The notes under the pieces are model-generated. The model worked only from the letters and a program-made list of their open reading frames with translations. It was not told where the DNA came from and did not search any database. Both the position numbers and the translations under genes were made by a program. Shown piece after piece: positions 8,228 through 17,065 of a stretch of DNA of 64,000 nt. Positions within the stretch are counted from its first letter, which is position 1. Each line of letters begins with the position of its first letter. Source of the DNA: Pseudomonadota bacterium (lineage in GTDB: Bacteria > Pseudomonadota > Gammaproteobacteria > UBA1113); the NCBI GenBank assembly GCA_021782495.1, contig JAJXUV010000001.1, forward strand, positions 118,637 through 182,636, read 5' to 3'.

Positions 8228-9637
8228 TTAGCTACTGTAATACAATTCAAATTCCAAAGGATGCGTCATCATCGAAATTTGCTTGGCTTCTTTTTCCTTC
8301 AATTGAATGTACGCGTCGATGATGTCGTTGCTAAACACTTCCCCCGCCAATAAAAAACTGCGATCGCTATCTAAACAATCCAGCGCTTGAAATAAATTTT
8401 CTGCGACAGTGGGAATATCCTGTGCTTCTTCCGGTGGCAAATGGTATAAGTCTTTGTCGATTGGTTCGCCCGGATGAATTTTATTGTGTATGCCATCTAA
8501 GCCTGCCATCATCATCGCTGCAAAAGCTAAATAAGGATTACAAGTAGGATCGGGGAAACGCACTTCGATGCGTCGACCTTTGGGGCTCGGTGTGAACGGA
8601 ACGCGAATCGATGCAGAACGATTGCGTGCAGAATACGCCAACATTACCGGCGCTTCAAAACCAGGTACCAATCGTCTGTAACTGTTAGTGGTCGGGTTCG
8701 TCAAAGCATTTAAGGCACGCGCGTGTTTGATAATACCGCCGATATAATACAAAGCCATTTCAGAAAGGCCCGCATAATTTTCACCCGAAAATAAATTCAC
8801 GCCATTTTTTATTAAAGATTGATGACAATGCATGCCACTGCCATTATCACCCACCAAAGGTTTCGGCATGAAGGTCGCCGTTTTGCCATACAAATGCGCC
8901 ACATTGTGCACAACGTATTTGAAAATTTGCATTTCATCGGCTTTCTTCAATAAAGTATTAAAGCGCGTGCCTATTTCATTTTGATTGCCGGTGGCCACTT
9001 CATGATGATGTACTTCAACGACCAAGCCCATCGCTTCTAATGTATTACACATCGCCGATCGCAAATCTTGGGAAGAATCCACCGGCGGAACGGGGAAATA
9101 ACCGCCTTTCACCGCGGGTCTGTGTCCCATATTGCCACCATCCAAAGCAGCCATCGAATTCCAAGCGCCTTCCACGGAATTCACACTAAAAGAAGCACCT
9201 TGCATCGTCACCGACCAACGCACATCGTCAAAAATAAAAAATTCGGGTTCCGGGCCAAAATAACAAGCATCGGCAATGTTCGTCGCGCGCAAATAATTTT
9301 CAGCACGCATTGCCAAAGCGCGTGGGCAACGATCGTAAGGCAACATCGTGTTGGGTTCAATCACATTGCAACGAATATTGAGTGTGGGATCGGTGTAAAA
9401 AGGATCCAAAACGACGGAGTCTTTATCGGGCATCAACACCATGTCGGATTCCTGAATGCCTTTAAAACCACGAATGGAAGAAGCATCGAACATTTTCCCT
9501 TCACTCCAAAAATCTTCATCAATGGCGTGAATAGGAATGGTTAAATGCTGTTCTTTGCCATCTAAACCCGTTAAACGCAAATCGGCATAACGAATTTCAT
9601 GTTCATCGATTAAATTTTGAAGGGTGTCGTCATTCAT
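8228..9637 (-). CDS. glnA: glutamine synthetase, type I
   Basis: ATP-dependent ammonia assimilation into glutamine; dodecameric cytoplasmic enzyme. The start ATG 9637 follows AGGAG (caacaggagttcccg) and yields 469 residues, the same as the enteric enzyme. Seen: [49 protein letters not shown], metal-site [39 protein letters not shown] and [23 protein letters not shown] keeps the Tyr that is adenylylated in enteric GlnA, so GlnE-type control is plausible. The C-terminus EFELYYSS is typical. Confidence 0.97.
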   Translation of the reverse strand: MNDDTLQNLIDEHEIRYADLRLTGLDGKEQHLTIPIHAIDEDFWSEGKMFDASSIRGFKGIQESDMVLMPDKDSVVLDPFYTDPTLNIRCNVIEPNTMLPYDRCPRALAMRAENYLRATNIADACYFGPEPEFFIFDDVRWSVTMQGASFSVNSVEGAWNSMAALDGGNMGHRPAVKGGYFPVPPVDSSQDLRSAMCNTLEAMGLVVEVHHHEVATGNQNEIGTRFNTLLKKADEMQIFKYVVHNVAHLYGKTATFMPKPLVGDNGSGMHCHQSLIKNGVNLFSGENYAGLSEMALYYIGGIIKHARALNALTNPTTNSYRRLVPGFEAPVMLAYSARNRSASIRVPFTPSPKGRRIEVRFPDPTCNPYLAFAAMMMAGLDGIHNKIHPGEPIDKDLYHLPPEEAQDIPTVAENLFQALDCLDSDRSFLLAGEVFSNDIIDAYIQLKEKEAKQISMMTHPLEFELYYSS

Positions 9638-9667
9638 CGGGAACTCCTGTTGAAATAGCTGGAATAA

Positions 9668-9696
9668 AGTATATACCACGTAGGGCCTGTTTACAA
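9668..9696 (-). promoter_or_regulatory. candidate glnA promoter using the MITE end
   Basis: On the minus strand TTGTAA (9696-9691), a 17-bp spacer and TATACT (9673-9668) form a sigma70-like promoter about 30 bp before the glnA start codon. The -35 box lies in the terminal inverted repeat of the element at 9683-9825. No sigma54 site (GG-N10-GC) was noticed in the short gap. Confidence 0.4.
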
Positions 9697-9825
9697 TTCG
9701 CTAGGCTGCGGAGAAATTCGTTAATTTTCGAGCACCGCAGCGCAGTTTATTATGGACATAAATGAGCAGCTTCGCTGCGAAAATTAACGAATTACACCCA
9801 GTATAGTAGAATTGTAAACAGGGCC
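9683..9825. mobile_element. 143-bp MITE-like inverted-repeat element flanked by TA
   Basis: The outer ends are GGGCCTGTTTACAATTC and, inverted, GGCCCTGTTTACAATTC, flanked on both sides by TA (9681-9682 and 9826-9827), as expected for IS630/Tc1-type target duplication. Inside, AATTCGTTAATTTTCG is repeated inverted, so the whole element folds as a hairpin. There is no coding capacity. The ends closely resemble those of the element at 30068-30230, but the interiors differ. It sits between glnA and the gene ending at 9825. Confidence 0.75.
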
Positions 9826-10436
9826 TAAAAGGTAACCACAAATCCAGCGGAAAGTACGACCACACTCCAACTGAGTTCTATCCCTACGTGATCGCCAATG
9901 ACAATGTCGTCAATGATTTGAGGAAAAGGCAACAAAGGCGTATGGGCTGCCAAGTCCATCATCCGCTCGTCATAACCTGAAATGAGGCCCAAACGATAGC
10001 CAGGGCTATTGCTGATGTGCTCGGATAGTTGCTGCGTTCCCCACATGCGTTGTATGCCAAAGGCATAAGCTCTATCGTAGAAAGAATTCACTAAGGTTCC
10101 GGCAAAAAAACCAGCGTAAGTTCCGGCAATCAATTGATTATTCCAATTATCATCCCGACTACCGGGTTCTAAATGAAAACTGGCCATTCCTAAATACAAA
10201 GCCGGCGGTGCGGGTTTTCCCCAGAGTTTGGTCCAAAAACCCGATGGCTCTGTTGACTCTGAATCCTTGACTTGCGATTGAACATCTAAATAATCACCAG
10301 AAAGATGGATGGCATTGGGTCCGTCTGACAAGTCTGGAGGTGAATTTTCAGCGTTGGCCACCAACGCATTATTCAATCCGATAATTAAAATGATTCCTTT
10401 AGACAATAAATTTTTAAAGATACGATAATTTAACAC
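9825..10436 (-). CDS. putative outer-membrane beta-barrel protein
   Basis: A 203-residue exported protein of unknown function. An N-terminal hydrophobic stretch (LLSKGIILIIGLNNALVANA) looks like a signal peptide. The mature part has alternating aromatic and small residues (LYLGMASFHL, NNQLIAGTYAGFFAGTLVNSF) and ends in Phe, as barrels recognised by the Bam complex do. The pattern recalls PagP-like or similar small barrels, but I see no diagnostic catalytic residues. The stop codon TAG is formed across the junction with the adjacent MITE-like element: TA is the flanking dinucleotide and G the first base of the element. Confidence 0.55.
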   Translation of the reverse strand: MLNYRIFKNLLSKGIILIIGLNNALVANAENSPPDLSDGPNAIHLSGDYLDVQSQVKDSESTEPSGFWTKLWGKPAPPALYLGMASFHLEPGSRDDNWNNQLIAGTYAGFFAGTLVNSFYDRAYAFGIQRMWGTQQLSEHISNSPGYRLGLISGYDERMMDLAAHTPLLPFPQIIDDIVIGDHVGIELSWSVVVLSAGFVVTF

Positions 10437-10469
10437 TTTTTTTTTATCTCTGTGAAAATAATACGCGAG

Positions 10470-10520
10470 ATATTAATTCAGACTGTTAATCTATGTCAAC
10501 AAAAAGTACGATTTTTGTGC
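10470..10520. repeat. duplicated 3' flank of the hairpin-protein family, copy 1
   Basis: About 50 bp beyond the stop codon of the copy A gene is similar to 11511-11560 beyond the stop of the decayed copy. Shared blocks include TAATTCAGACTG and ATGTCAACAAA. This indicates duplication of the gene together with its downstream flank. Confidence 0.6.
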
Positions 10521-10533
10521 TGTATTCTAGTGA

Positions 10534-11442
10534 TTACCAAAACCAGCGGACTGGTTTCTCAGCAGTGCTAGGAGAGTCGGGATCTTTCTCAGCCCCACCA
10601 AAGAATCCTAGGCCCGTCATTACCGCAACACCGCCCACAAGCATCATTGCACTACCAATACCCACTGACAGACCAAAGCTTGGAATGCCTGTTACAGGCG
10701 CACTGAGTATCAGCGCAAGGCCCAGCAAAAAGATTAAAGATCCCCATAACACTCCCTGCCCGGGATCGTCGAGGTTCTGAGGACCGCACGCATTCAGCCA
10801 AAAATTAGCGCTCAGAGGAGACTCTTCTGGTTTTTTTTCGACTGTATGTATATGTTCGACTACTTGATCGACGATATCCAACAAATTATCTTTCTCACGG
10901 CTTTCGTCTTCGGTTTCGTCCCCGATTTCGAAAATGCCATTTAAAAACTCTAACCAACTCTTCTTTTCTTCTGAGTCATCCGCTAGAACACCACCTATTT
11001 TTTTATATTTTTCCACAACTTCCGGATCGCCAAAGGCAACCTTTATTATACTTATTATACTGGCAACCTCATCAGGAGAAATGAACTGAAAAATCAAGTA
11101 TTCAGATAAGGAATAATCCTCTTTGGCAAACCAGTCAGCGGGTGTGGTATCTGGTCTGTGCTCTAGGATTATTAATATATCTGCGGCCAATATTGCCCCT
11201 AAAATCCTGTTCCGCTGTTCATCAGACAGTTGCAGATCTCCCAAAGCGCGAATGGTTGCATCCAAATACGTTGGTTTCTCCCCCTTAGCCAACTGAGCAA
11301 ATTTTTTATAATAGTCATCGACCAGTTGCCTCACTTTTTTTCGTGTTTGAGGATTTTCCAGAAAATCCTGACATGCCATCAGGGATTGAAGGAAGGTTTG
11401 CCCCTCTTTTAGGAATGGTATTTTTCTTCCCTCTACAGCCAT
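10534..11442 (-). CDS. hypothetical protein, C-terminal membrane-hairpin family, copy A
   Basis: A 302-residue protein I cannot name. A charged helical N-terminal part carries RNRILGAILAADIL near residue 80, followed by an acidic linker, and residues about 228-285 form two closely spaced hydrophobic segments rich in Gly and Met ending GLGFFGG. There is no signal peptide. The gene at 12320-13369 has the same layout, and 11581-12117 is a decayed relative. The membrane hairpin at the C-terminal end recalls some translocated effectors that insert in host membranes, but this is only analogy. The first ATG at 11442 follows a purine-rich GGGGGG tract. Confidence 0.65.
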   Translation of the reverse strand: MAVEGRKIPFLKEGQTFLQSLMACQDFLENPQTRKKVRQLVDDYYKKFAQLAKGEKPTYLDATIRALGDLQLSDEQRNRILGAILAADILIILEHRPDTTPADWFAKEDYSLSEYLIFQFISPDEVASIISIIKVAFGDPEVVEKYKKIGGVLADDSEEKKSWLEFLNGIFEIGDETEDESREKDNLLDIVDQVVEHIHTVEKKPEESPLSANFWLNACGPQNLDDPGQGVLWGSLIFLLGLALILSAPVTGIPSFGLSVGIGSAMMLVGGVAVMTGLGFFGGAEKDPDSPSTAEKPVRWFW

Positions 11443-11510
11443 TTTTCCCCCCTGATAACCATTATATCTATATCGCTCAAGACCGTCTTTCGTCTACAGG
11501 CCTTAATGCG

Positions 11511-11560
11511 ATACTAATTCAGACTGCTCATCCATGTCAACAAATAGTACAATTATTATG
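11511..11560. repeat. duplicated 3' flank of the hairpin-protein family, copy 2
   Basis: Partner of 10470-10520; it shares TAATTCAGACTG and ATGTCAACAAA in the same order and spacing. It lies between copy A and the decayed copy, marking the duplication boundary. Confidence 0.6.
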
Positions 11561-11580
11561 CTTATTTTACTCTGTAGCAT

Positions 11581-12117
11581 TCATAGCACTTTGACTTCAG
11601 AATAAAATGCAGCGCATTGATGCTGAATGCCCATGGTGTGGTCTGTCTCCACGACACCGCTTTGCTCCCTGGAAGAATTAAAAACCCCGTGCTTCGCACG
11701 CGCTGCCATCATGCCAGCGCCTATCACTATCATTCCAGTGCCAACACCCAATGATACCGGCACAGACAGGCCAAAGCTTACAATGACTGTTGCAACTGTA
11801 CTGAGCATCAGAAGGAAACCCAACAAAATAAGTAAAGAGCCCAACAGCGGTACCCCAAGGTAGCAGAACGCTCCAAGGCAAAGATGGGCGCTCTGAGAAA
11901 AACCTTCTGATTCTTCAGAACTACTCGACACTGGCTGCCAAAGCTCTGCGCTCTGAGAAAAACTGGTTGATTCCTCTGTGGCTATATGCTCCGTAAATGC
12001 CTTATAGCTACAAGCCCTATACTCAGTCCTATGATTAAAATAATTCTCCCATACTTTAAATTTTTGAAGTTTACCACGGTTTTGTATCTCTGGGTCCCAA
12101 TAAGGAGGGAAAATAGA
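11581..12117 (-). pseudogene. decayed copy of the membrane-hairpin family
   Basis: An open frame without ATG runs from just after a TAA at 12120-12118 to the stop at 11581. Its beginning (DPEIQNRGKLQKFKVWENYF) aligns with the N-terminal region of the two intact paralogues, and its end has the two hydrophobic segments (LGSLLILLGFLLMLSTVATVIVSFG, shown only in part by MLSTVATVIVSFG, and VGTGMIVIGAGMM). The central block with RNRILGAILA is missing, a deletion of about 120 codons. A short duplication (FSQSA twice) is visible. A GTG at 11931 could still start a 116-residue membrane-hairpin peptide. Confidence 0.65.
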
Positions 12118-12201
12118 TTATAAGGTATAAACACACCTCATGAAAGATTTTAATGTCATGCAGTGTGGAGATACACTTAAATTTCTCTGTACAGGCATTC
12201 T

Positions 12202-12274
12202 GTCATCTCTGCAAAGCAGGAATCCAGTTTTAAATAGGGCTTTCTTATTGGATCCCTGCTTGCGCAGGGATGAC
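12202..12274. repeat. dispersed palindromic repeat, 73 bp, copy 1
   Basis: Arms GTCATCTCTGCAAAGCAGG and its inverted partner CCCTGCTTGCGCAGGGATGAC enclose a short AT-rich loop. This is the same family as 25607-25682 and 38387-38459. It lies in the 200-bp gap between the decayed copy and the intact gene at 12320-13369, a gap in which I see nothing else. Confidence 0.75.
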
Positions 12275-12319
12275 ATCATCGTTTTTTTCCAGTACAGAGC
12301 TTAAATTTAGTGCGACAAA

Positions 12320-13369
12320 TTAAGAAGATATACTTGAATGGAATACTGTAGGAGGATAAAGGCCGCTTCTCTCCTTCCTTGTGTCGTCAGAGTCCGAGCA
12401 CTTAAAAGAACCAAAGAACCCCAAAGCCCCCAACATCATACCCGCTCCTATCACCATCGCTGCACCACCCACACCCAAGGAGGGTAGAACAGTCGTGAAA
12501 CAACTTGGAACCGCTGTTACAACGGTACTGAGCATCAAAGTAAATCCGAACAAAAATAGGAGGCCCCCTATTGTAAACACAGTCTCCCCCTCAGGGCAGC
12601 AGCTCAGAAGAAAATTAGCGCACATAGAAGAAGAAGCTGTTGGGGCTTCTTCGGCTATTTGTTCATCGATTATTTGTTCATCGATGTGGGCTACCACTTC
12701 ATCAGCAATCGCAGACATAGCACGATTATCAGAGCACGGCTGTGACGGGTTCAGAGCAGATTCTTCCATCTCCTCCACCCTATCCATTTTATCAGATGAA
12801 TCTAAACTTGGAAAAATGCGCCCTAAATACAACGTCACATTCAACTGTCTCATAATCGGCGTAAAAACCTGGTCCCTCAAAGCGGGAGTATAACCGAACA
12901 ATTGATTGTATTTGTCTATGACAGTACGATCACAAAGAGCTGCCTTAAATATCTCTATCATATCCGTTCTGAAATTCTCATCTTTGGGATTAATCAGTGC
13001 CGCAATCAAGTGTTTAGATAACCAAGCCTCTCCCTGCAAAAAGTTATTTGGCTGTGAAAGTCGCGCTCGCAAAATATCTTCAGCCAATATTGCCCCTAAA
13101 ATTCTATTCCGCTTTTGCCGCGCCTCTTCCTCAGACATCGCTGTAGATAATTCCGCCAGCTCAGCTACAAAAACCCGAATGGTTTCTTCAAAATGTTCTC
13201 TTTTTAATTCATTGTGTCTCACATGAGCTGATTGAGCCGATCTCACATAACATACAGTGACGTATATCTCCATTTGTTGTCGTGATTTTGGATTTTGCTG
13301 ATAATTATCCCCATACGTCATAAACCCATCAACCCAAAAGCGGGCTATTTCGCGCTCTTCTGCAGCCAT
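12320..13369 (-). CDS. hypothetical protein, C-terminal membrane-hairpin family, copy B
   Basis: A 349-residue paralogue of the 10534-11442 product. The shared core RNRILGAILAEDIL is near residue 113; the acidic linker contains a short repeat (IDEQIIDEQI); two hydrophobic segments (GGLLFLFGFTLMLSTVVTAVP and LGVGGAAMVIGAGMMLGALGFFG, each abbreviated here) sit near residues 268-322, followed by a polar tail. There is no signal peptide and no recognised domain. The ATG at 13369 is followed by AAEEREIARF, similar to the start of copy A. Function unknown; a host-membrane effector is one guess. Confidence 0.65.
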   Translation of the reverse strand: MAAEEREIARFWVDGFMTYGDNYQQNPKSRQQMEIYVTVCYVRSAQSAHVRHNELKREHFEETIRVFVAELAELSTAMSEEEARQKRNRILGAILAEDILRARLSQPNNFLQGEAWLSKHLIAALINPKDENFRTDMIEIFKAALCDRTVIDKYNQLFGYTPALRDQVFTPIMRQLNVTLYLGRIFPSLDSSDKMDRVEEMEESALNPSQPCSDNRAMSAIADEVVAHIDEQIIDEQIAEEAPTASSSMCANFLLSCCPEGETVFTIGGLLFLFGFTLMLSTVVTAVPSCFTTVLPSLGVGGAAMVIGAGMMLGALGFFGSFKCSDSDDTRKERSGLYPPTVFHSSISS

Positions 13370-13491
13370 TTTTTATCACCTCACTATTACTCTAATATTC
13401 ATCACGCTCAAAAAAGCCTATGGGCTTGATTAAAATGGATGCTAACACGGGCTGTCAATAAATTCAAGTTTTGAATAAAAAATACCCATTA

Positions 13492-13518
13492 ACGCGAATT
13501 CTTAAACCGAATTCGCGT
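13492..13518. promoter_or_regulatory. perfect 10-bp palindrome in a divergent intergenic region
   Basis: ACGCGAATTC and its exact inverse GAATTCGCGT are separated by seven bases. It lies between the divergent starts of the 12320-13369 gene and the VanX-like gene. It could be an operator for either gene or a small structured element; no T-run follows on either strand. Confidence 0.4.
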
Positions 13519-13583
13519 AAGAAATGTATTAAAATCATACCATTTTGAGCTATACTTTAGTATAAATGACTCTGGAGACACCC

Positions 13584-14339
13584 ATGCTAAAATACAAGGC
13601 ATTCATTTTATCTTTCTTGGCAATACCCTTCTGCAGCTTAGCGGGCACGCTTATGAAAGAGCGGCCTGCCGATTTTGTCGATGCCCAACAAATCATTCCA
13701 CAATTGCAAACGGACATTCGTTACGATTCTGATCACAATTTTGTAGGCCGAAAAATTCAAGGCTATGAAGCCCCTCTTTGTTTGTTGACGCAAAAAGCAG
13801 CAGAGGCTTTGAAAACCGTGCAAACACAATTGTTGGCGATGGGATTGAGTTTAAAAGTATACGATTGTTATCGGCCACAAAAAGCTGTCGATGATTTTGT
13901 ACAATGGGGAACTGAAGTGAATAATACGGATATGCGTGCAGAATTTTATCCGACTGTCGATAAAAAAGATTTGTTCAAAGAGGACTATATCGCTGAACAA
14001 TCCGAACATTCTCGCGGCAGCACCGTTGATTTAGCCATCGTTCCTTTAAACAGCGCGATTCCGCCCTACAACCCCTGGGTAAAACAAGTGGCTTGCACTG
14101 CGCCACAAGCCCAACGCAGCGCGGACAACAGTTTAGATTTTGGGACTGGCTACGATTGTTTTAGCCCTGTCTCACATCCCGATTATCTCGATTTATCCGC
14201 GCAACAAAAAGCGAATCGACTCTTGTTGCAAACTTTAATGAAAGACGCAGGATTTGCGCCTTTGGACACCGAATGGTGGCATTTTACCTTGGTGGATCAG
14301 CCCTATCCACACACCATTTTTGATTTTCCGGTTAATTAA
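13584..14339 (+). CDS. secreted D-alanyl-D-alanine dipeptidase, VanX/DdpX family
   Basis: Zinc dipeptidase of the M15D family, hydrolysing D-Ala-D-Ala in the periplasm for peptidoglycan recycling or remodelling. The start ATG 13584 follows GGAG by eight bases and gives a signal peptide (LKYKAFILSFLAIPFCSLAG); an ATG at 13566 is less likely. Zinc-site motifs SEHSRGSTVDLA (His and Asp) and DTEWWHF (catalytic Glu and His) are intact, as is VYDCYRPQ with the conserved Arg. Length 251 is usual for the exported form. In this setting a recycling role is likelier than vancomycin resistance: no vanH or vanA is adjacent. The 3' end overlaps the next gene by eight bases, tail to tail. Confidence 0.9.
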   Translation: MLKYKAFILSFLAIPFCSLAGTLMKERPADFVDAQQIIPQLQTDIRYDSDHNFVGRKIQGYEAPLCLLTQKAAEALKTVQTQLLAMGLSLKVYDCYRPQKAVDDFVQWGTEVNNTDMRAEFYPTVDKKDLFKEDYIAEQSEHSRGSTVDLAIVPLNSAIPPYNPWVKQVACTAPQAQRSADNSLDFGTGYDCFSPVSHPDYLDLSAQQKANRLLLQTLMKDAGFAPLDTEWWHFTLVDQPYPHTIFDFPVN

Positions 14340-15558
14340 TCGCTAAAGGTCGCGGCTCGGTTAAAGCAAAACCGCCCTCGTACTTTAAAGCCAAGTCCGG
14401 CAAAAGAGATTTTTGTTCAGCGGAAGATATTTTAGAAGGATGAATACTCAGTGCTATCATATCGCCTTGTTTTGGTGCTAACAACAAATCACTGGGTTTT
14501 TCCAGATAGTGCACAGAGATTTGATTAAATGCCCATTTCTGTGTTTTCGCCAAAGTGCGGAAATCCTCCATGAAAGCTACAAAGTGTGTGGCGGGAATGT
14601 AATACACTTGTCCAGAAGCACTGTCTGTCATACGACTTTGCCGCAACAATAAATCGGCTTGCGTTAGTTCGGGATGCAAGGCATTATTTCCGAGTAAAGC
14701 CGTTTCCATTTGCCAACGAAGTCTTTTTTCCCAATCCCCTTTTTTTGACCATTGATACAAAGAATCAGCAATCCGATTACGCACAGGATGTAAATGCGGA
14801 GAATCAGCCAATTCACCATCTTTCACCCAATAATTTACGACATACAAATCGTTTAAAAAATTTTTACCCGATGCCACATCAACGCGCGCAAAACTGGCTC
14901 TGATATCGGCATTCGCTTGCGCTTGCTCGTGTACAGCAGCAATGTACTCAGGTAAAGACAAACGCGCCGCATGACGAATCAAATTGCGATTCTCAACTAA
15001 TTTTAATTTGACATCTAAAATAACACCCAATACACCACCTGATCCAAATAACCCACGCCACAATTCGGGCGTTGCATCGCGTGACACAGTGATTATTTGG
15101 CCATCGGGTTGCAACAAGCGAATCGAGGCAATGCCATCGGCAACCCAAGCATTCTGTGGCGATAAGCCAGAGCGATTTTCGTTGATGGTTTGAAAAATAG
15201 GATCGTTGGCGTGCGCTGGAATAAATTTTAAAGACAAATTATAAGGCGTTAACAATTGTTGTGCTTCATTCCACGTCATGCCACTTTCGACCAGCATGAT
15301 TTTCTTTTTGAGATACAAAGTGATCAGCTCTTTGAAATCGTGTAGATTTAAATACACAACGCCCTTATCTAAAAGAGGATTATTTTGTGCAGTACTTTGC
15401 ACGATGACACTTTTTTGATTTTCACGTGCAAATTTAAGGGCTCTGACAATATCCGGTGTGCTCTGCGCATTGAAAACAAAAGTGCTAGAGGGAGTCGCCC
15501 AGACGCTGCCACTTACGCAAAGCAACAATGCGATTCTGAACCCTATTTTTTTTATCAT
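14332..15558 (-). CDS. exported FAD-binding oxidoreductase (PCMH-type)
   Basis: A 408-residue protein with an N-terminal signal peptide (FRIALLLCVSGSVWA) and a vanillyl-alcohol-oxidase-type FAD domain: the N-terminal SVIVQSTAQNNPL region, MLVESGMTWNEAQQLL, then NAWVADGIASIRLLQPDG and LFGSGGVLGVILDVKLKL, which together form the PCMH FAD-binding fold. The normal PxGGGHS motif is not clear, so the flavin attachment mode is uncertain. The substrate is unknown. The last codons (TEPRPLA) lie in a partial copy of the 27-bp dispersed repeat, which probably replaced the original C-terminus. Confidence 0.7.
   Translation of the reverse strand: MIKKIGFRIALLLCVSGSVWATPSSTFVFNAQSTPDIVRALKFARENQKSVIVQSTAQNNPLLDKGVVYLNLHDFKELITLYLKKKIMLVESGMTWNEAQQLLTPYNLSLKFIPAHANDPIFQTINENRSGLSPQNAWVADGIASIRLLQPDGQIITVSRDATPELWRGLFGSGGVLGVILDVKLKLVENRNLIRHAARLSLPEYIAAVHEQAQANADIRASFARVDVASGKNFLNDLYVVNYWVKDGELADSPHLHPVRNRIADSLYQWSKKGDWEKRLRWQMETALLGNNALHPELTQADLLLRQSRMTDSASGQVYYIPATHFVAFMEDFRTLAKTQKWAFNQISVHYLEKPSDLLLAPKQGDMIALSIHPSKISSAEQKSLLPDLALKYEGGFALTEPRPLAIN
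14341..14362 (-). repeat. 27-bp dispersed 3'-end repeat, copy 3 (partial, coding)
   Basis: On the minus strand AACCGAGCCGCGACC is followed by a diverged end. It falls within the last codons of the FAD oxidoreductase gene and encodes EPRPLA, in the same orientation relative to the host gene as the other copies. Confidence 0.6.
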
Positions 15559-15609
15559 AATACACTCCTTTTAAAGTATCCCTTTACACTCGCAAGCTCT
15601 GGAGCTTTT

Positions 15610-16815
15610 TCAGCTGGCACGCACCCACTTAACGCGCGCCACACGTCTTTTACCCACTTGATACACATGAAAAGTGTCTGCTGGTATGGATTGTTTTCCA
15701 TCTTCCACACGTGCATTGTCTATTCGCACACCGCCTTGCTTAATCAATCGCAAAGCATCGGAAGTACTCGCCACCAAATTCGCTTCTTTTAACAAAGTAC
15801 AAATCATCATATTTTCTTCACACGATTTTAGCGTGATGTCTTCGATATCGGTAGGCAATTGATGCGCGCTAAAACGCGCCACAAAATCTTCGTGGGCTTT
15901 TTTCGCTATTTCAGCAGAATGAAATCGCATCACAATTTCTTTGGCAAAATCCACTTTGACATCGCGCGGATTACCGCCTTCTTTCACAAAGCGATGCCAT
16001 CCTTGGATCTCGCTCAAAGATCTAAAACTCAATAATTCGATATAACGCCACATCAATTCATCGGAAATAGACATCAATTTACCAAACATACTGTCAGCGG
16101 GCTCATCAATGCCAATGTAATTGCCGTAAGATTTAGACATTTTTCGAATACCATCTAAGCCTTCCAACAAAGGCATGGTGATCACCACCTGCGGCGCTTG
16201 TCCATAAACGCGTTGCAATTCTCTACCCATCAATAAATTAAATTTTTGATCGCTTCCGCCTAATTCAACATCGGCCTTGAGTTCTACGGAATCATAGCCT
16301 TGTAACAAAGGATATAAAAATTCGTGTATCGCAATGGAATGCCCATTTTGATAACGTTGGCTAAAATCTTCACGTTCCAACATACGCGCCACGGTTGAAT
16401 GCGAAGCCAAGGCAATTAAATCCGCTGCCGATTTGGGACGCATCCATTCTGAGTTAAACCGAATCGTGGTTCTTTTTTCGTCTAAAATTTTGTAAATCTG
16501 TTGTTGATAGGTTTGGGCATTGATTTTGATTTCATCGACGGACAAAGGTTTACGCGTGACATCGCGACCCGTAGGATCGCCGATCGTGCCTGTAAAATCA
16601 CCAATCAAAAAAATCACTTCATGACCGGCTTCTTGAAAATGCCGCATTTTGTGTATTAAAACAGTATGTCCTAAATGTAAGTCCGGTGCAGTGGGATCAA
16701 AACCAGCTTTTATGCGCAATTTTTCGCCTTTTTTCAAGCGCTCGTAGAGTTCACCTTCTACTAAAATTTCATGCGTACCGCGTTTTAACTCGGCAAAAAC
16801 TGTATCAATAGACAC
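15610..16815 (-). CDS. tyrS: tyrosyl-tRNA synthetase
   Basis: Class I aminoacyl-tRNA synthetase charging tRNA-Tyr. The HIGH-type motif is [10 protein letters not shown] near residue 47, [20 protein letters not shown] forms the tyrosine pocket (shown here in full family order), and KMSKS appears as RKMSKSYGN near residue 230. The C-terminal S4-like RNA-binding domain starts about residue 340 ([17 protein letters not shown]). 401 residues, as in the TyrZ-like group of Pseudomonas and Legionella. The start codon is GTG at 16815 with AGGGG seven bases upstream. It is divergent from the M23 peptidase gene, a common gammaproteobacterial arrangement. Confidence 0.96.
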   Translation of the reverse strand: MSIDTVFAELKRGTHEILVEGELYERLKKGEKLRIKAGFDPTAPDLHLGHTVLIHKMRHFQEAGHEVIFLIGDFTGTIGDPTGRDVTRKPLSVDEIKINAQTYQQQIYKILDEKRTTIRFNSEWMRPKSAADLIALASHSTVARMLEREDFSQRYQNGHSIAIHEFLYPLLQGYDSVELKADVELGGSDQKFNLLMGRELQRVYGQAPQVVITMPLLEGLDGIRKMSKSYGNYIGIDEPADSMFGKLMSISDELMWRYIELLSFRSLSEIQGWHRFVKEGGNPRDVKVDFAKEIVMRFHSAEIAKKAHEDFVARFSAHQLPTDIEDITLKSCEENMMICTLLKEANLVASTSDALRLIKQGGVRIDNARVEDGKQSIPADTFHVYQVGKRRVARVKWVRAS

Positions 16816-16849
16816 CAGAATCCCCTAAAATTGACTATTTTATATCTAA

Positions 16850-16878
16850 ATTATTGTCTGTCTGTACTATAATCGCAA
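16850..16878 (-). promoter_or_regulatory. candidate tyrS promoter
   Basis: On the minus strand TTGCGA (16878-16873), a 17-bp spacer and AATAAT (16855-16850) lie about 35 bp ahead of the GTG start. This is a reasonable sigma70 match. No T-box-like leader is present. Confidence 0.45.
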
Positions 16879-17065
16879 AAAAAACAATTTTTTTCAATCA
16901 TCCGCGTTGATCCCCAAGGTGGAACTAGGGTAACATGGCTATACTTTGCCTCAACCTATTCTAGGGTTTTTAGTACCCAGATGTGGGGCAGATTGCGTCT
17001 TTAAAAATAGTAGGATAGGTCGGCGCAAAGGATGAACATAGTTGCACGTTCGGGTAGGATATATT

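Noticed and set aside
13584..14339. Vancomycin resistance gene vanX
   Set aside because: The protein is exported and has no vanH, vanA or two-component neighbours; a peptidoglycan-recycling dipeptidase is the simpler reading.
16831..16873. Plus-strand promoter TTGACT...TATAAT for the M23 peptidase gene
   Set aside because: The two boxes are 31 bp apart, which is not a usable spacing.
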